From contig JBBQWQ010000018.1 of NCBI GenBank assembly GCA_038210445.1, positions 1 to 64,000 on the forward strand: 64,000 nt of DNA. Reading direction: 5' to 3'. Shown piece by piece: positions 54,717 to 62,930 of this stretch; the first letter of the stretch is position 1, and each line of letters starts with the position of its first letter. Under the pieces are notes generated by a model. The model made no database searches and had not been told where the DNA came from. It saw only the letters and a list, made by a program, of their open reading frames with translations. A program made the position numbers and the translations under genes. Origin of the DNA: JABFRG01 sp038210445. GTDB taxonomy: Bacteria; Myxococcota_A; Polyangia; Polyangiales; Polyangiaceae.

Positions 54717-55348
54717 TCGACGAGGCCCTGTTCGCAAGGCTGCGCCACGAAGCGCGCGCGCGCCTCGAGGGCGCCGAGCCGGCCCACGACTTTTCCCACG
54801 TGGAGCGGGTGGTGAAGAACGCGCGAATGCTGGCCGACGCCGAGGGCGCGGACCACGATGTGGTCACCACCGCTGCGCTCCTCCATGAGCTCTTCAACTA
54901 TCCGAAGAACCACCCGGAGTCGCATCGCTCCGGCGACGTGTGCGCGGAGGAGGCAGCGAAGCTGCTCCGCCGCGAAGGGCTCCCCGAGGCCTTCGTAGAG
55001 GCGGTCGCCAGCGCCATCGCAGACCACGCGTTCTCCAAGGGCGCGCAGCCGAACGCGCTCGAGGCCCGCATTCTTCAGGACGCCGACCGGCTCGATGCCA
55101 TCGGCGCCATCGGCGTGGCCCGCTGCCTCGCCACCTGCGCCGACATGAAGCGGCCGTTCTACGCGCCGGACGATCCCTTCTGCGCCGCCCGCGAGCCCGA
55201 CGACAAGCTGTGGGGCATCGACCACTTCTACAAGAAGCTCTTGCGCATTCCCGAGAGGCTACACACTCAAAAGGCCCGAGAGATGGCCGAAGAACGTGTG
55301 CAGTTTCTCCGCACTTTTCTGACCCAGCTCGCACGGGAGATCGCGTGA
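54713..55348 (+). CDS. HD-domain phosphohydrolase-like protein (HE variant)
   Basis: The 211-residue protein has the HD-fold pattern: His29 in HDFSHVERV, a second His58 in AALLHELFNYPKNHPES, and a late Asp in LQDADRLDA. At the second position the usual His-Asp is His-Glu. The NYPKNHPE region matches the YedJ-like HD group. Overlapping starts with both neighbours (ATGA before, GTGA after) put it in one operon with LOG and an amidohydrolase. It may hydrolyse a nucleotide or phosphoester. Confidence 0.85.
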   Translation: MIDEALFARLRHEARARLEGAEPAHDFSHVERVVKNARMLADAEGADHDVVTTAALLHELFNYPKNHPESHRSGDVCAEEAAKLLRREGLPEAFVEAVASAIADHAFSKGAQPNALEARILQDADRLDAIGAIGVARCLATCADMKRPFYAPDDPFCAAREPDDKLWGIDHFYKKLLRIPERLHTQKAREMAEERVQFLRTFLTQLAREIA

Positions 55349-56253
55349 TTACGCCGTGCGCCGACGGGATGCGCCTTCCGCTCCCCGCGGCGGGCGACGC
55401 CGAGGGAGCGCAGGTCGATCCGCGGCTGCCTTGGGTGGTCGACGCGCACGTGCACCTCTTTCCGCCGAAGCTCTTCGAGGCCATCTGGCGCTGGTTCGAC
55501 ACCCACGGTTGGCCCATTCGCTACAAGCTCCAGGCCGACCAGGTGGTGGAATTCTTGCGAGCCCGCGGCGTGCGCCACATGGTGGCCCTGCACTACGCCC
55601 ACAAGCCCGGCATGGCCGAGGCCATGAACGAGTTCATGCGCGAGACGGCGGCGCGGCACCCCGACGTGACCGGCCTCGCCACGGTGTTTCCCGGCGAGCC
55701 GGGCGCCGGCGCCCTCGTCGATCGCGCCATCGAGAGCGGCCTCCGCGGGGTCAAGCTCCACTGCCACGTGCAGTGCTTCGCGCCCGACGAGGACCGCCTG
55801 GCCGACGTGTACGACGCCTGTGTGCGCCACGACGTGCCGCTGGTGATGCACGCCGGCCGCGAGCCCACGAGCGACGCGTACAAAGTCGACACCCACGCGG
55901 TATGCGCGGCCGAGCGAACCGCGCGCGTGCTCGCCGCCTACCCGAAGCTCAAGCTCTGCGTGCCGCACCTCGGCGCCGACGAGTTCGACGACTACGCGCG
56001 CCTGCTCGAGCGGCACGACAACCTGTGGCTCGACACCACCATGATGCTCGGGCACTACTTCGGCATCGAGCCGCCGCATCATCTCTTGTCGATGCGGCCC
56101 TCGCGCATTCTCTACGGCACCGATTTTCCGAACTTGCCCTACGCCTGGGACCGGGAGCTCCAGCACCTTGCATCGTGGGGCATCGCCGAGCACGATCTGC
56201 CGCTGCTCTTGGGCGAGAACGCGCGGCAGCTCTTCGCGCTGCCGCTCGCCTGA
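55345..56253 (+). CDS. Amidohydrolase, metal-dependent (TIM barrel)
   Basis: The 302-residue protein begins at GTG 55345, overlapping the previous stop. Metal-binding signatures are DAHVHLFPP near the N terminus, LHCHVQCFAPDE and VMHAGREPTS in the middle, and YGTDFPNLPY with the catalytic Asp near the C terminus. This is the amidohydrolase_2 (ACMSD-like) group, which includes decarboxylases and lactonases. The substrate is unknown; context with LOG and HD proteins hints at nucleotide or base metabolism. Confidence 0.87.
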   Translation: MITPCADGMRLPLPAAGDAEGAQVDPRLPWVVDAHVHLFPPKLFEAIWRWFDTHGWPIRYKLQADQVVEFLRARGVRHMVALHYAHKPGMAEAMNEFMRETAARHPDVTGLATVFPGEPGAGALVDRAIESGLRGVKLHCHVQCFAPDEDRLADVYDACVRHDVPLVMHAGREPTSDAYKVDTHAVCAAERTARVLAAYPKLKLCVPHLGADEFDDYARLLERHDNLWLDTTMMLGHYFGIEPPHHLLSMRPSRILYGTDFPNLPYAWDRELQHLASWGIAEHDLPLLLGENARQLFALPLA

Positions 56254-56257
56254 GACG

Positions 56258-57130
56258 CTACCGCGGTGCGTCGGGGAGCGGCGGAAGCCCCATGCGCGCC
56301 CGCGCCGCGTGCATCTCGGGCGCGATGGTGCCGTCTTCGATGCGCACGCGAAACCGCGTCTTCGGCGCTTCTTCGGCAACGTCGGCAGCGTGGCCCATGA
56401 CGTAGACCACGAGGAGGATGGGCTTTCCGGCCCGGGGGTCGATGTCGACGCGTCGCGCAATCCGGAGCCCGTGGGCCGCCGCCGCGCGATCCGCCCGCAA
56501 CGGGTCTTGCGCCGTCTCGCACACCACGAAGCGCCCCCCCGGCGCCAGGTGCGCCGCCGCGCGCTCGCAATAGGCCTCGAGGCCGCCGCGGGTCTCGAAG
56601 AGGCACGGCTCCTTCTGAATCTTGGCGGACACCGTGCCATGCCCTTGGGGAAAGTAGGGCGGCGTGCCGGTGACGAGGCGAAAGGTGCGTCCGGCATCGA
56701 CGATCGAAGCGTCGCGCAGATCGCCATGGCGCACCTCGCAGCGCCCGGCGATGCCGTTGTAGCGCACCGATCGCCGCGCCATGGCCATGCTCACCTCTTG
56801 CGCCTCCACCCCCAGGAGCCTCGCCTCGGGCAGACCCCAGGCCACCATCATGAGCACCGAACCGACGCCGCACCCAAGGTCCAGTGCAGTTTGCACGTTT
56901 CCCAGGCTCGCCGCCTCCTGGAGCGCGACGTCGGCGGTCACGAAGTCGTCCATCGACCATCGGTGACCGACGCGCCGCTGGAAGATGCGAAAGTCGCCAG
57001 TGAGAAACGAGAGATCTTCCTCCGACGAGGGGACCAAATCGGGCTCCCCAGCTGCGCCGCGCGGCTGCGGTCCGGGCGCAAGCCAGCCCGGCGGTCGAAC
57101 GATGCGAGAGCGGGCTTCGGCGGGATCCAC
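56258..57130 (-). CDS. SAM-dependent methyltransferase, TrmN6/YfiC-like
   Basis: The 290-residue protein (GTG 57130) has the SAM-binding motif DLGCGVGSVL and the TrmN6-type signature region. The usual NPPY methyl-acceptor motif reads GTPPYF, with Thr in place of Asn. Domain length and N-terminal RIFQRRVGHRWSMDDFV match tRNA(1)-Val adenine-N6 methyltransferase-like proteins. The changed motif may mean a different acceptor. It converges with the amidohydrolase gene with a 4-bp gap. Confidence 0.82.
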   Translation of the reverse strand: MDPAEARSRIVRPPGWLAPGPQPRGAAGEPDLVPSSEEDLSFLTGDFRIFQRRVGHRWSMDDFVTADVALQEAASLGNVQTALDLGCGVGSVLMMVAWGLPEARLLGVEAQEVSMAMARRSVRYNGIAGRCEVRHGDLRDASIVDAGRTFRLVTGTPPYFPQGHGTVSAKIQKEPCLFETRGGLEAYCERAAAHLAPGGRFVVCETAQDPLRADRAAAAHGLRIARRVDIDPRAGKPILLVVYVMGHAADVAEEAPKTRFRVRIEDGTIAPEMHAARARMGLPPLPDAPR

Positions 57131-57171
57131 GGGCGAAAACGCCTTAGCACCCCTGAGCCGCGGCGAACAGG

Positions 57172-57189
57172 ACAGGGGTCAGCCCCTGT
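57172..57189. promoter_or_regulatory. Dyad-symmetric element in a divergent promoter region
   Basis: acagggg / cccctgt with a 4-nt spacer forms a 7-bp perfect dyad between the divergent methyltransferase and DUF3750 genes. It could be an operator. No known regulator motif is recognised. Confidence 0.35.
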
Positions 57190-57243
57190 AAGCTAGCGTG
57201 GTTCAGACCGTTCCTCGGATCCCCCCCTTCCCTCTCACGGCCG

Positions 57244-58653
57244 ATGCTCAAGAAGCCCCTCTCCCGTCGCTCCTCAGGCGCGAGCCTGACCGCCCTCTCG
57301 GTGTGCCTTGCCGCCAGCGCATGCGCGCTCCCACGCCCTACGGCCATGCTCCCGGGGGAGCTGGGCAGCGGCGGGTACATCGCAGCCGTGTCCGGGGAGT
57401 TTTACCCGCCGCTCGACGAGGTGTCGCGGAGCGCATGGCTGGTGGTGCACGCGCCGGCGAGTCGAACCTCCACCTTTACCACCTACGAGAACGGCAACGT
57501 TTCGGGCGCCGTCAATCCGTACCGAGGCTACGGCGGCGGCGACGTGATGGTGCATGGGCGCATCGACTACGGACCGGAAGAGCTCGCCGCGAAGAGCGCC
57601 TGCCTGGCCGAGGCGTCGCGCGGCTACCGCGAAGACGTGGGGCCCTACCGTATGTTCCCCGGGCCCAACGCCAACACCTACGTCGCCTATCTCCTGCGCA
57701 AATGCGGCATTGCCATCGAGCTGCCGAGCACCGCCATCGGCAAGGACTGGGTGGGCTGGGTGGGCGCGGCGCGCACCGAAGGCGGTACCGGTGTGGTGCT
57801 TGCAGCGGCGCCATTGGCGCTGCGACTGGGTTTGAAGGAGGGGGTGGAGGTGCAACTGTTCACGCTGCCCGTGGGGGTCCACTTCTGGCCGCCCGGCATC
57901 ACGGTGCCGGTGAATCCCGGGCGCATCGGCTTCGCCACCGACGCGCACCGACGAGAGCCCGAGTCGGGTATGTCGCGACCCGCGCGGCCCGGTGACGATC
58001 TCCGCGCCGCCACCAGATTGGCCACCTCGGTGCAGCTCCTGGCGCGGGTCGACGCCTCGCGATACCCGGGCGCGACCGACGGGTATCGCGGCGCCGCCAA
58101 GCTCGGTATGTCGGCGCGTGGGCTCTACGGCAATGGCCTGGGCTACGGCGCGGGCTTCGACTTCGACATGGGCGTGAGCGCGCCGCTCGGCTACGCGCTC
58201 TCGGCCCACCTGTTTCCGATCGGTGTGGGATACATGGTTTCGCCCACCGGCTTCGTCGGGCTCTTCTCCGGCATCGGTACCATGGGTACCACCCATCGCC
58301 TGCCCTTCGCCCTGGAGCTGCCGCAAGAAGCGCGCTTCGAGGTCGACGCCGGTACGGGCGCACGACTCGTGGCCCGGGCGCAGCTCATCGGCGTGTCGGC
58401 GCCCGACGAGCCGTGGCGGGTCGACTACGCCTTCGGCACCTACGCGCGCTTCGCGCCGCTCCGCCGCTACGAAGACCTCTCCTTCGCTTCCGGATACTTC
58501 TTCGGCATCGAGCAGCGGCTCATTCATGGCGATCCCATCTGGGGGCTGGTCTTCGGGAGCGAGATCGCCCTCGGCGACGGGGGTCCACCCACGCCACCGC
58601 GGAGGCAGCGCCCGCCGCTCTATCGCGTGCCAGTGGCGGTCCCGCCACGGTAG
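57244..58653 (+). CDS. Lipoprotein with DUF3750 domain and C-terminal barrel-like part
   Basis: The 469-residue protein has a signal peptide with SACA. The N-terminal part matches DUF3750 (SAWLVVHAPASRTSTFTTYE, NTYVAYLLRKCGIAIELPST, AIGKDW). After residue 270 there are repeated glycine and aromatic strands (GLGYGAGFDFDMGVSAPLGYAL) that look like an outer-membrane barrel. A fusion of these two parts is unusual. Role unknown; probably in the envelope. Confidence 0.75.
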   Translation: MLKKPLSRRSSGASLTALSVCLAASACALPRPTAMLPGELGSGGYIAAVSGEFYPPLDEVSRSAWLVVHAPASRTSTFTTYENGNVSGAVNPYRGYGGGDVMVHGRIDYGPEELAAKSACLAEASRGYREDVGPYRMFPGPNANTYVAYLLRKCGIAIELPSTAIGKDWVGWVGAARTEGGTGVVLAAAPLALRLGLKEGVEVQLFTLPVGVHFWPPGITVPVNPGRIGFATDAHRREPESGMSRPARPGDDLRAATRLATSVQLLARVDASRYPGATDGYRGAAKLGMSARGLYGNGLGYGAGFDFDMGVSAPLGYALSAHLFPIGVGYMVSPTGFVGLFSGIGTMGTTHRLPFALELPQEARFEVDAGTGARLVARAQLIGVSAPDEPWRVDYAFGTYARFAPLRRYEDLSFASGYFFGIEQRLIHGDPIWGLVFGSEIALGDGGPPTPPRRQRPPLYRVPVAVPPR

Positions 58654-58675
58654 CTCGCGCGCCGCGCGCGGGCGT

Positions 58676-59722
58676 ATGCTGGCGCCCGTGGCGACGCTCC
58701 CCCTTTCGGTCCTCGACGTGTCTCCCGTCGCTGCGGGCTCGAGCGCCGGCGAAGCGTTGCGACGCACCATCGATCTGGCGCAGCACGTCGAGGCGTTGGG
58801 CTTCGCCCGCTACTGGCTGGCGGAGCACCACAACGCCGGGGGCTTGGCTTGCTCGGCGCCGGAGATCATGATCGGCCAGGTTGCAGCGGCGACCACCTCG
58901 ATTCGTGTGGGCTCAGGCGGCATCATGCTGCCGAATCACAGTCCGCTGAAGGTGGCCGAGCTGTTCCGGGTGCTTTCGGCGCTCTTCCCCGGGCGCATCG
59001 ATCTCGGCCTGGGGCGCGCCCCGGGTACCGACCCCAAGACCGCAGCCGCTCTGCGAAGGCTCACCAAGCTGCCTCCCGGCGCCGCGCGTACCGGCGACGA
59101 CTTTCCCGAGCAGGCGGCCGAGCTCTTCGCCTATCTGGCCGACGACGGCCCGCCGCGCGAGCCCTACGCCGGCGGCATTCGCGCGGCGCCCGTGGGCGTC
59201 GCGTCGCCGGCGACGTGGATCCTCGGGTCCACCGATTCCGGCGCCCGCTACGCTGCGGAACATGGCCTGCCTTTCGCCTTCGCGCATCACATCAACCCGG
59301 CCGAGGCGTTCGATGTACTTCGCACCTATCGTCGCACCTTTCGACCGTCGGCAACCTCGCGCGAACCGCGCGCCATCCTCGCCACGTTCGCGCTCTGCGC
59401 CGGCACCGCCGAAGAGGCCGAGGACTTCGCGCGAGGCGCTGCGCTCTCGACCTTACGCTTCGCCCGGGGCATGCGCGACTGGCCCCACCCGAGCCTGGAA
59501 GAGGCGCGCGCGTTCACCTGGGACGAGGAGGCGACGAACGTGGTGCGGGCCTTCGGCGCGCGGGGCTTCGTCGGCACCGAGGACGATTTGCCGCAGCGAC
59601 TGGTCGCCGCGGCGCGCGAGGGCGAGGCCGACGAGCTCATGCTCATGAGCAACTGCCACAGTCACGCAGCGCGCAAGGCGAGCTACTCGCGGCTGGCCCG
59701 GGCGTTCGGCCTCGGACAGTAG
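58676..59722 (+). CDS. Luciferase-like monooxygenase (MsnO8-type LLM class)
   Basis: The protein has 348 residues from ATG 58676 (GTG 58688 is also possible). The TIM-barrel flavin monooxygenase shows LPLSVLDVSPV at the start and RYWLAEHHNAGGLACSAPEI, RVGSGGIMLPNHSPLKVAE and PGRIDLGLGRAPGTDP, the hallmarks of the MsnO8 LLM group. It uses FMNH2. The substrate is unknown. It is 22 bp after the DUF3750 gene and 35 bp before the transporter gene. Confidence 0.88.
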   Translation: MLAPVATLPLSVLDVSPVAAGSSAGEALRRTIDLAQHVEALGFARYWLAEHHNAGGLACSAPEIMIGQVAAATTSIRVGSGGIMLPNHSPLKVAELFRVLSALFPGRIDLGLGRAPGTDPKTAAALRRLTKLPPGAARTGDDFPEQAAELFAYLADDGPPREPYAGGIRAAPVGVASPATWILGSTDSGARYAAEHGLPFAFAHHINPAEAFDVLRTYRRTFRPSATSREPRAILATFALCAGTAEEAEDFARGAALSTLRFARGMRDWPHPSLEEARAFTWDEEATNVVRAFGARGFVGTEDDLPQRLVAAAREGEADELMLMSNCHSHAARKASYSRLARAFGLGQ

Positions 59723-59757
59723 TCATTTGCTGGGGAATGCGGCAAGATGCCGCCCCC

Positions 59758-61851
59758 ATGGCGATCCTGCAACAACCCCCGCTCACGGAATCCGAGCTCG
59801 CAGCGTCCAAGCCTCTGGAGATCTCCCCCGAAGAGGTCCAGAAGTTCAGCGAGACCGAGTGGTACGAGCGCGCCTACCGCGGCGACGTCCCGCAGCTCAC
59901 GCTTCGCGCGGTGGCGATGGGCACGTTCCTGGGTTTTTTCCTCTCGTTTACCAACATCTACATCGGGCTGAAGACCGGTTGGTTTTTGGGGGTGAATCTC
60001 ACCGCCTGCATCCTCTCCTTCACCTTCTCGACGTCGCTTCACAAGTCCGGCGTGTGGAAGACGCCCATGTCGATCCTCGAGAACACCTGCATGGTCTCGA
60101 CCGCGTCGTCGGCCGGCTACGCCACTGGCAACTCGCTGGTCTCGGCCATCCCCGCGATGCTCATGCTCACGGTCACGGTGGCCAATCCCGGCGGCACCCA
60201 CAAGCCGTGGTGGGTGCTTGGTCCGTGGGTCTTCTTCCTGGCCATCCTGGGCGTCACCATCGCCATCCCGCTCAAGCGCAGCCTCATCAACCGCGAGCGC
60301 CTCAAGTTCCCCTCCGGCACCGCCGCCGCGGTGACGCTGCAAGGGCTCTACAGCCGCGGCGAGGAGGCACTCGCCAAGGCCCGCGTGCTCGGGGCGTTCG
60401 CGGTGGTGAGCGCGGTGTGGAAGGTCCTCACCGATCTGCAGGTGCTCAAGCACGTAGACGCGGCGACCCAGAAGATCGAGCGCGCCTCGCTGCTTCCGGA
60501 CAGCTCCCGGGCCTTCGATTGGATCAAAGGCCTCCTTCCCACGTCTCTCACCGAGAACGCGCGGATGTTCCGCACCCACAGCTTCAAGTTCAACAAAGAG
60601 ACGCAGACCCTCGACCCGTGGGTCAAAGACTGGAACTTCTCCGATTGGACGATGCGCCTCGACCACAGCTTCGTGCTGCTGGCCGCCGGCATGATCGTCG
60701 GTGTCCGCACCACCGTGTGGATGGTGGTGGGCGGGCTCTTTCTGGTGATCTTCCTCGGCCCCCACGCTCTCGAGAACGTCTGGCAAAACGCCTCAGGCAA
60801 CTGGGTCGGCGCTGCCACCTCGGCCGGCAAGGCCTGGAAAGAAATCGGCATCTGGCTGGGCGCCCCGCTCATGGTGGCGCACGGGCTCACGGCCTTTGCC
60901 GGTCAGTGGCGGTCCATCGCACGCGCGGTCGGCGGCCTCACCAAGAAGACGGCCCCGGCGCAATCGCCCTACCGCGTGACCAACGATCAAGGCGCCGAGG
61001 TCGATACCCGCGAGGTAGAGGTACCCACCGCATGGTTCATCGGCGGCGTGGCCATCGCGGCCGTCGGCCTCATCGTCATGGGCTGGATGTTCATGGAGAT
61101 CCCGCCGCAGTTCGGCGCGCTGGCCGTGCTCATGACGTTCCTTCTCGGCATCGTCTCCTGCCGCGCAACCGGCGAGACCGACATCACGCCCGGCGGCGCC
61201 ATGGGCAAGATCATGCAGCTCACGTTCGGCAAGCTCATCCCCCAGAGCTACACCGCAAACCTCATGACCGCGTCCGTGACCTCGGGCGCGGGCCTCGCCG
61301 CCGCCGACCTCCTCAACGATCTGAAGAGTGGCTACCTCCTCGGCGCGAACCCGCGGCGGCAGTTCCTCGCGCAGGCGGCCGGCATCGTCACCGGCGCCAT
61401 CGCTTCCACCATCGGCTTCTTCATGCTCGTCCCCGACGCCACGGCGCTCCTCGGCGTCGACGGCAAGGACCCCAGCTTTCCCGCGCCCGGCGCCCAGCAG
61501 TGGAAGGCCGTGGCGGAGCTCTTCAAGTACGGCATCGAGAATCTGCACCCCATGGCGCGCACCATGATTCCCATCGGGCTGGTGGTGGGCGCCGGGCTGG
61601 CGGCCCTCGAGCTCGCCTTCCCCAAGCACAAGAAGTTCATTCCTGCGGCCACCGGCATCGGTCTCGGGCTCATTCTGCCGTTCACCGCTCCGCTCTCGAT
61701 GTTCCTCGGAGCGGTCATCGCCGAGATCGCCGCCAAGGTGAACAAGGCCTGGGCCGAAAAATACATCATCCCCATCTCCGCCGGCACCATCGCCGGCGAG
61801 AGCATCGTGGGCGTCATCGTGGCGGGTCTCAACAACACCATCTTCCATTGA
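59758..61851 (+). CDS. OPT-family oligopeptide transporter
   Basis: The 697-residue protein has about 14-16 transmembrane helices. The start is MAILQQPPLTES. The fold begins with TLRAVAMGTFLGFFLSFTNI, and the OPT signature NIYIGLKTGWFLGVNLTACI and ENTCMVSTASSAGYATGNSL are clear. OPT proteins take up oligopeptides or siderophore complexes with protons. It may be cotranscribed with the small membrane protein 22 bp downstream. The open frame before 59758 is a shadow of the LLM gene. Confidence 0.93.
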   Translation: MAILQQPPLTESELAASKPLEISPEEVQKFSETEWYERAYRGDVPQLTLRAVAMGTFLGFFLSFTNIYIGLKTGWFLGVNLTACILSFTFSTSLHKSGVWKTPMSILENTCMVSTASSAGYATGNSLVSAIPAMLMLTVTVANPGGTHKPWWVLGPWVFFLAILGVTIAIPLKRSLINRERLKFPSGTAAAVTLQGLYSRGEEALAKARVLGAFAVVSAVWKVLTDLQVLKHVDAATQKIERASLLPDSSRAFDWIKGLLPTSLTENARMFRTHSFKFNKETQTLDPWVKDWNFSDWTMRLDHSFVLLAAGMIVGVRTTVWMVVGGLFLVIFLGPHALENVWQNASGNWVGAATSAGKAWKEIGIWLGAPLMVAHGLTAFAGQWRSIARAVGGLTKKTAPAQSPYRVTNDQGAEVDTREVEVPTAWFIGGVAIAAVGLIVMGWMFMEIPPQFGALAVLMTFLLGIVSCRATGETDITPGGAMGKIMQLTFGKLIPQSYTANLMTASVTSGAGLAAADLLNDLKSGYLLGANPRRQFLAQAAGIVTGAIASTIGFFMLVPDATALLGVDGKDPSFPAPGAQQWKAVAELFKYGIENLHPMARTMIPIGLVVGAGLAALELAFPKHKKFIPAATGIGLGLILPFTAPLSMFLGAVIAEIAAKVNKAWAEKYIIPISAGTIAGESIVGVIVAGLNNTIFH

Positions 61852-61872
61852 CGCAAGCGGACGCCCGCGCGC

Positions 61873-62229
61873 ATGCCCTCACTGCATAGCTGGCTGCTGC
61901 TCGGCAAGCTGCTCTCGGTGCTGCTCTACGCGAGCGGCTGCGTGGGCACCGCGCTGTCGCAGCACTACCCGGATCGCCAGCGCTTCGCCTACCTCCTTGC
62001 GGCGCCCGGCTTCGGTCTGGTGTGGGTCTTCGGCATCGCGCTCACCTGGCAAACCGAGGTGGCTCTCTTCTCGACGTGGCTCGTGGGCACCATGCTGGCG
62101 TCGCTCGTCACCATCAACGGCATCCTCTACCGGGCGGGCAAGGAAGAGCGAAAGGGCCTGGTGCCGGCGCTGGTGATCCTGGTGCCGTTGGGTCTCTCGG
62201 TGGCGCTCATGGTGCTGCGGCCCGCCTGA
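61873..62229 (+). CDS. Small integral membrane protein, 118 residues
   Basis: Four hydrophobic segments (LLLGKLLSVLLYASGCVGTAL, YLLAAPGFGLVWVFGIAL, WLVGTMLASLVTING, VILVPLGLSVALMVL) fill most of the sequence. A conserved family could not be named. It follows the OPT transporter by 21 bp on the same strand, so it may be part of its operon. Confidence 0.65.
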   Translation: MPSLHSWLLLGKLLSVLLYASGCVGTALSQHYPDRQRFAYLLAAPGFGLVWVFGIALTWQTEVALFSTWLVGTMLASLVTINGILYRAGKEERKGLVPALVILVPLGLSVALMVLRPA

Positions 62230-62232
62230 CCT

Positions 62233-62910
62233 TCAGCGAAGCGCGCAGGTCTTGGAGCGAAGCACCCGGCGAATGCCGTCGCAGCTGCTGGCGGCTTCGA
62301 TGGACTTTGCGCAGGCCAAAGGAATGCGTGTCTGCATCGGATCGGAGCAACCCACGCAGCATCCCTCGTCGCTTACGCCCACGCACTGCGCGGTGCGGCT
62401 GCACGCATCCCCGATTGGCAACGGGGGCGGCGTGGGGCACTCGACAGGGGCAGCGCTGCCGTTCGGACCCGAGAAGACGTAGCACATGGCCTGCAGAAGA
62501 CCGATGCAGGGTACATGGGTCCGCGCCTCGTCGCAGGCAGGCAGTGGCCCAGTGGCGCCGAGGACGGAGCTCGGCGCCGGGGGCTGCGGCGCCGTCTTTG
62601 CGCTCGGGGCGCTGGGCTCGCATCGCAAAAATCGCTTTCCGCCACAGGCGCAAAGGCAGCCGGCCTGCGGCGCGGCGCAGGCAAAGTCGCAGGGACACAT
62701 GCACCCGGTCTCGGTGAGCTCTGCCTGGCACGCGGGATTGGCGGTGCACGCGCAGTAGTCGAGGTCGGCGCACGGGCCCCGGCTCCGCGACGCCTCCATG
62801 GGTGGGATCGGCGCGACCTTGGCCTGCGGCGCGGTGGCCGTCGGCGGTGCGGCCCGCTCGCCGCATGCGGACCCGAGCGCGAGGGCGCCGAGGGCAAGGA
62901 GAAGCTTCAT
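62233..62910 (-). CDS. Cys-rich lipoprotein
   Basis: The 225-residue product has a signal peptide with GSAC (ATG 62910). The mature part has about 26 cysteines in clusters (CADLDYCACTANPACQ, CMCPCDFACAAPQAGCLCACG, CSRTAQCVGVSDEGCC), so it is strongly disulfide-linked and extracellular. It lies 20 bp after the oxidase gene on the same strand. Function unknown. Confidence 0.72.
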   Translation of the reverse strand: MKLLLALGALALGSACGERAAPPTATAPQAKVAPIPPMEASRSRGPCADLDYCACTANPACQAELTETGCMCPCDFACAAPQAGCLCACGGKRFLRCEPSAPSAKTAPQPPAPSSVLGATGPLPACDEARTHVPCIGLLQAMCYVFSGPNGSAAPVECPTPPPLPIGDACSRTAQCVGVSDEGCCVGCSDPMQTRIPLACAKSIEAASSCDGIRRVLRSKTCALR

Positions 62911-62930
62911 ACCGAGCAGCGATAGCGCGT

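Noticed and set aside
58849..59757. Upstream extension of the OPT transporter frame.
   Set aside because: It is the shadow of the luciferase-like gene. OPT homology begins after 59758.
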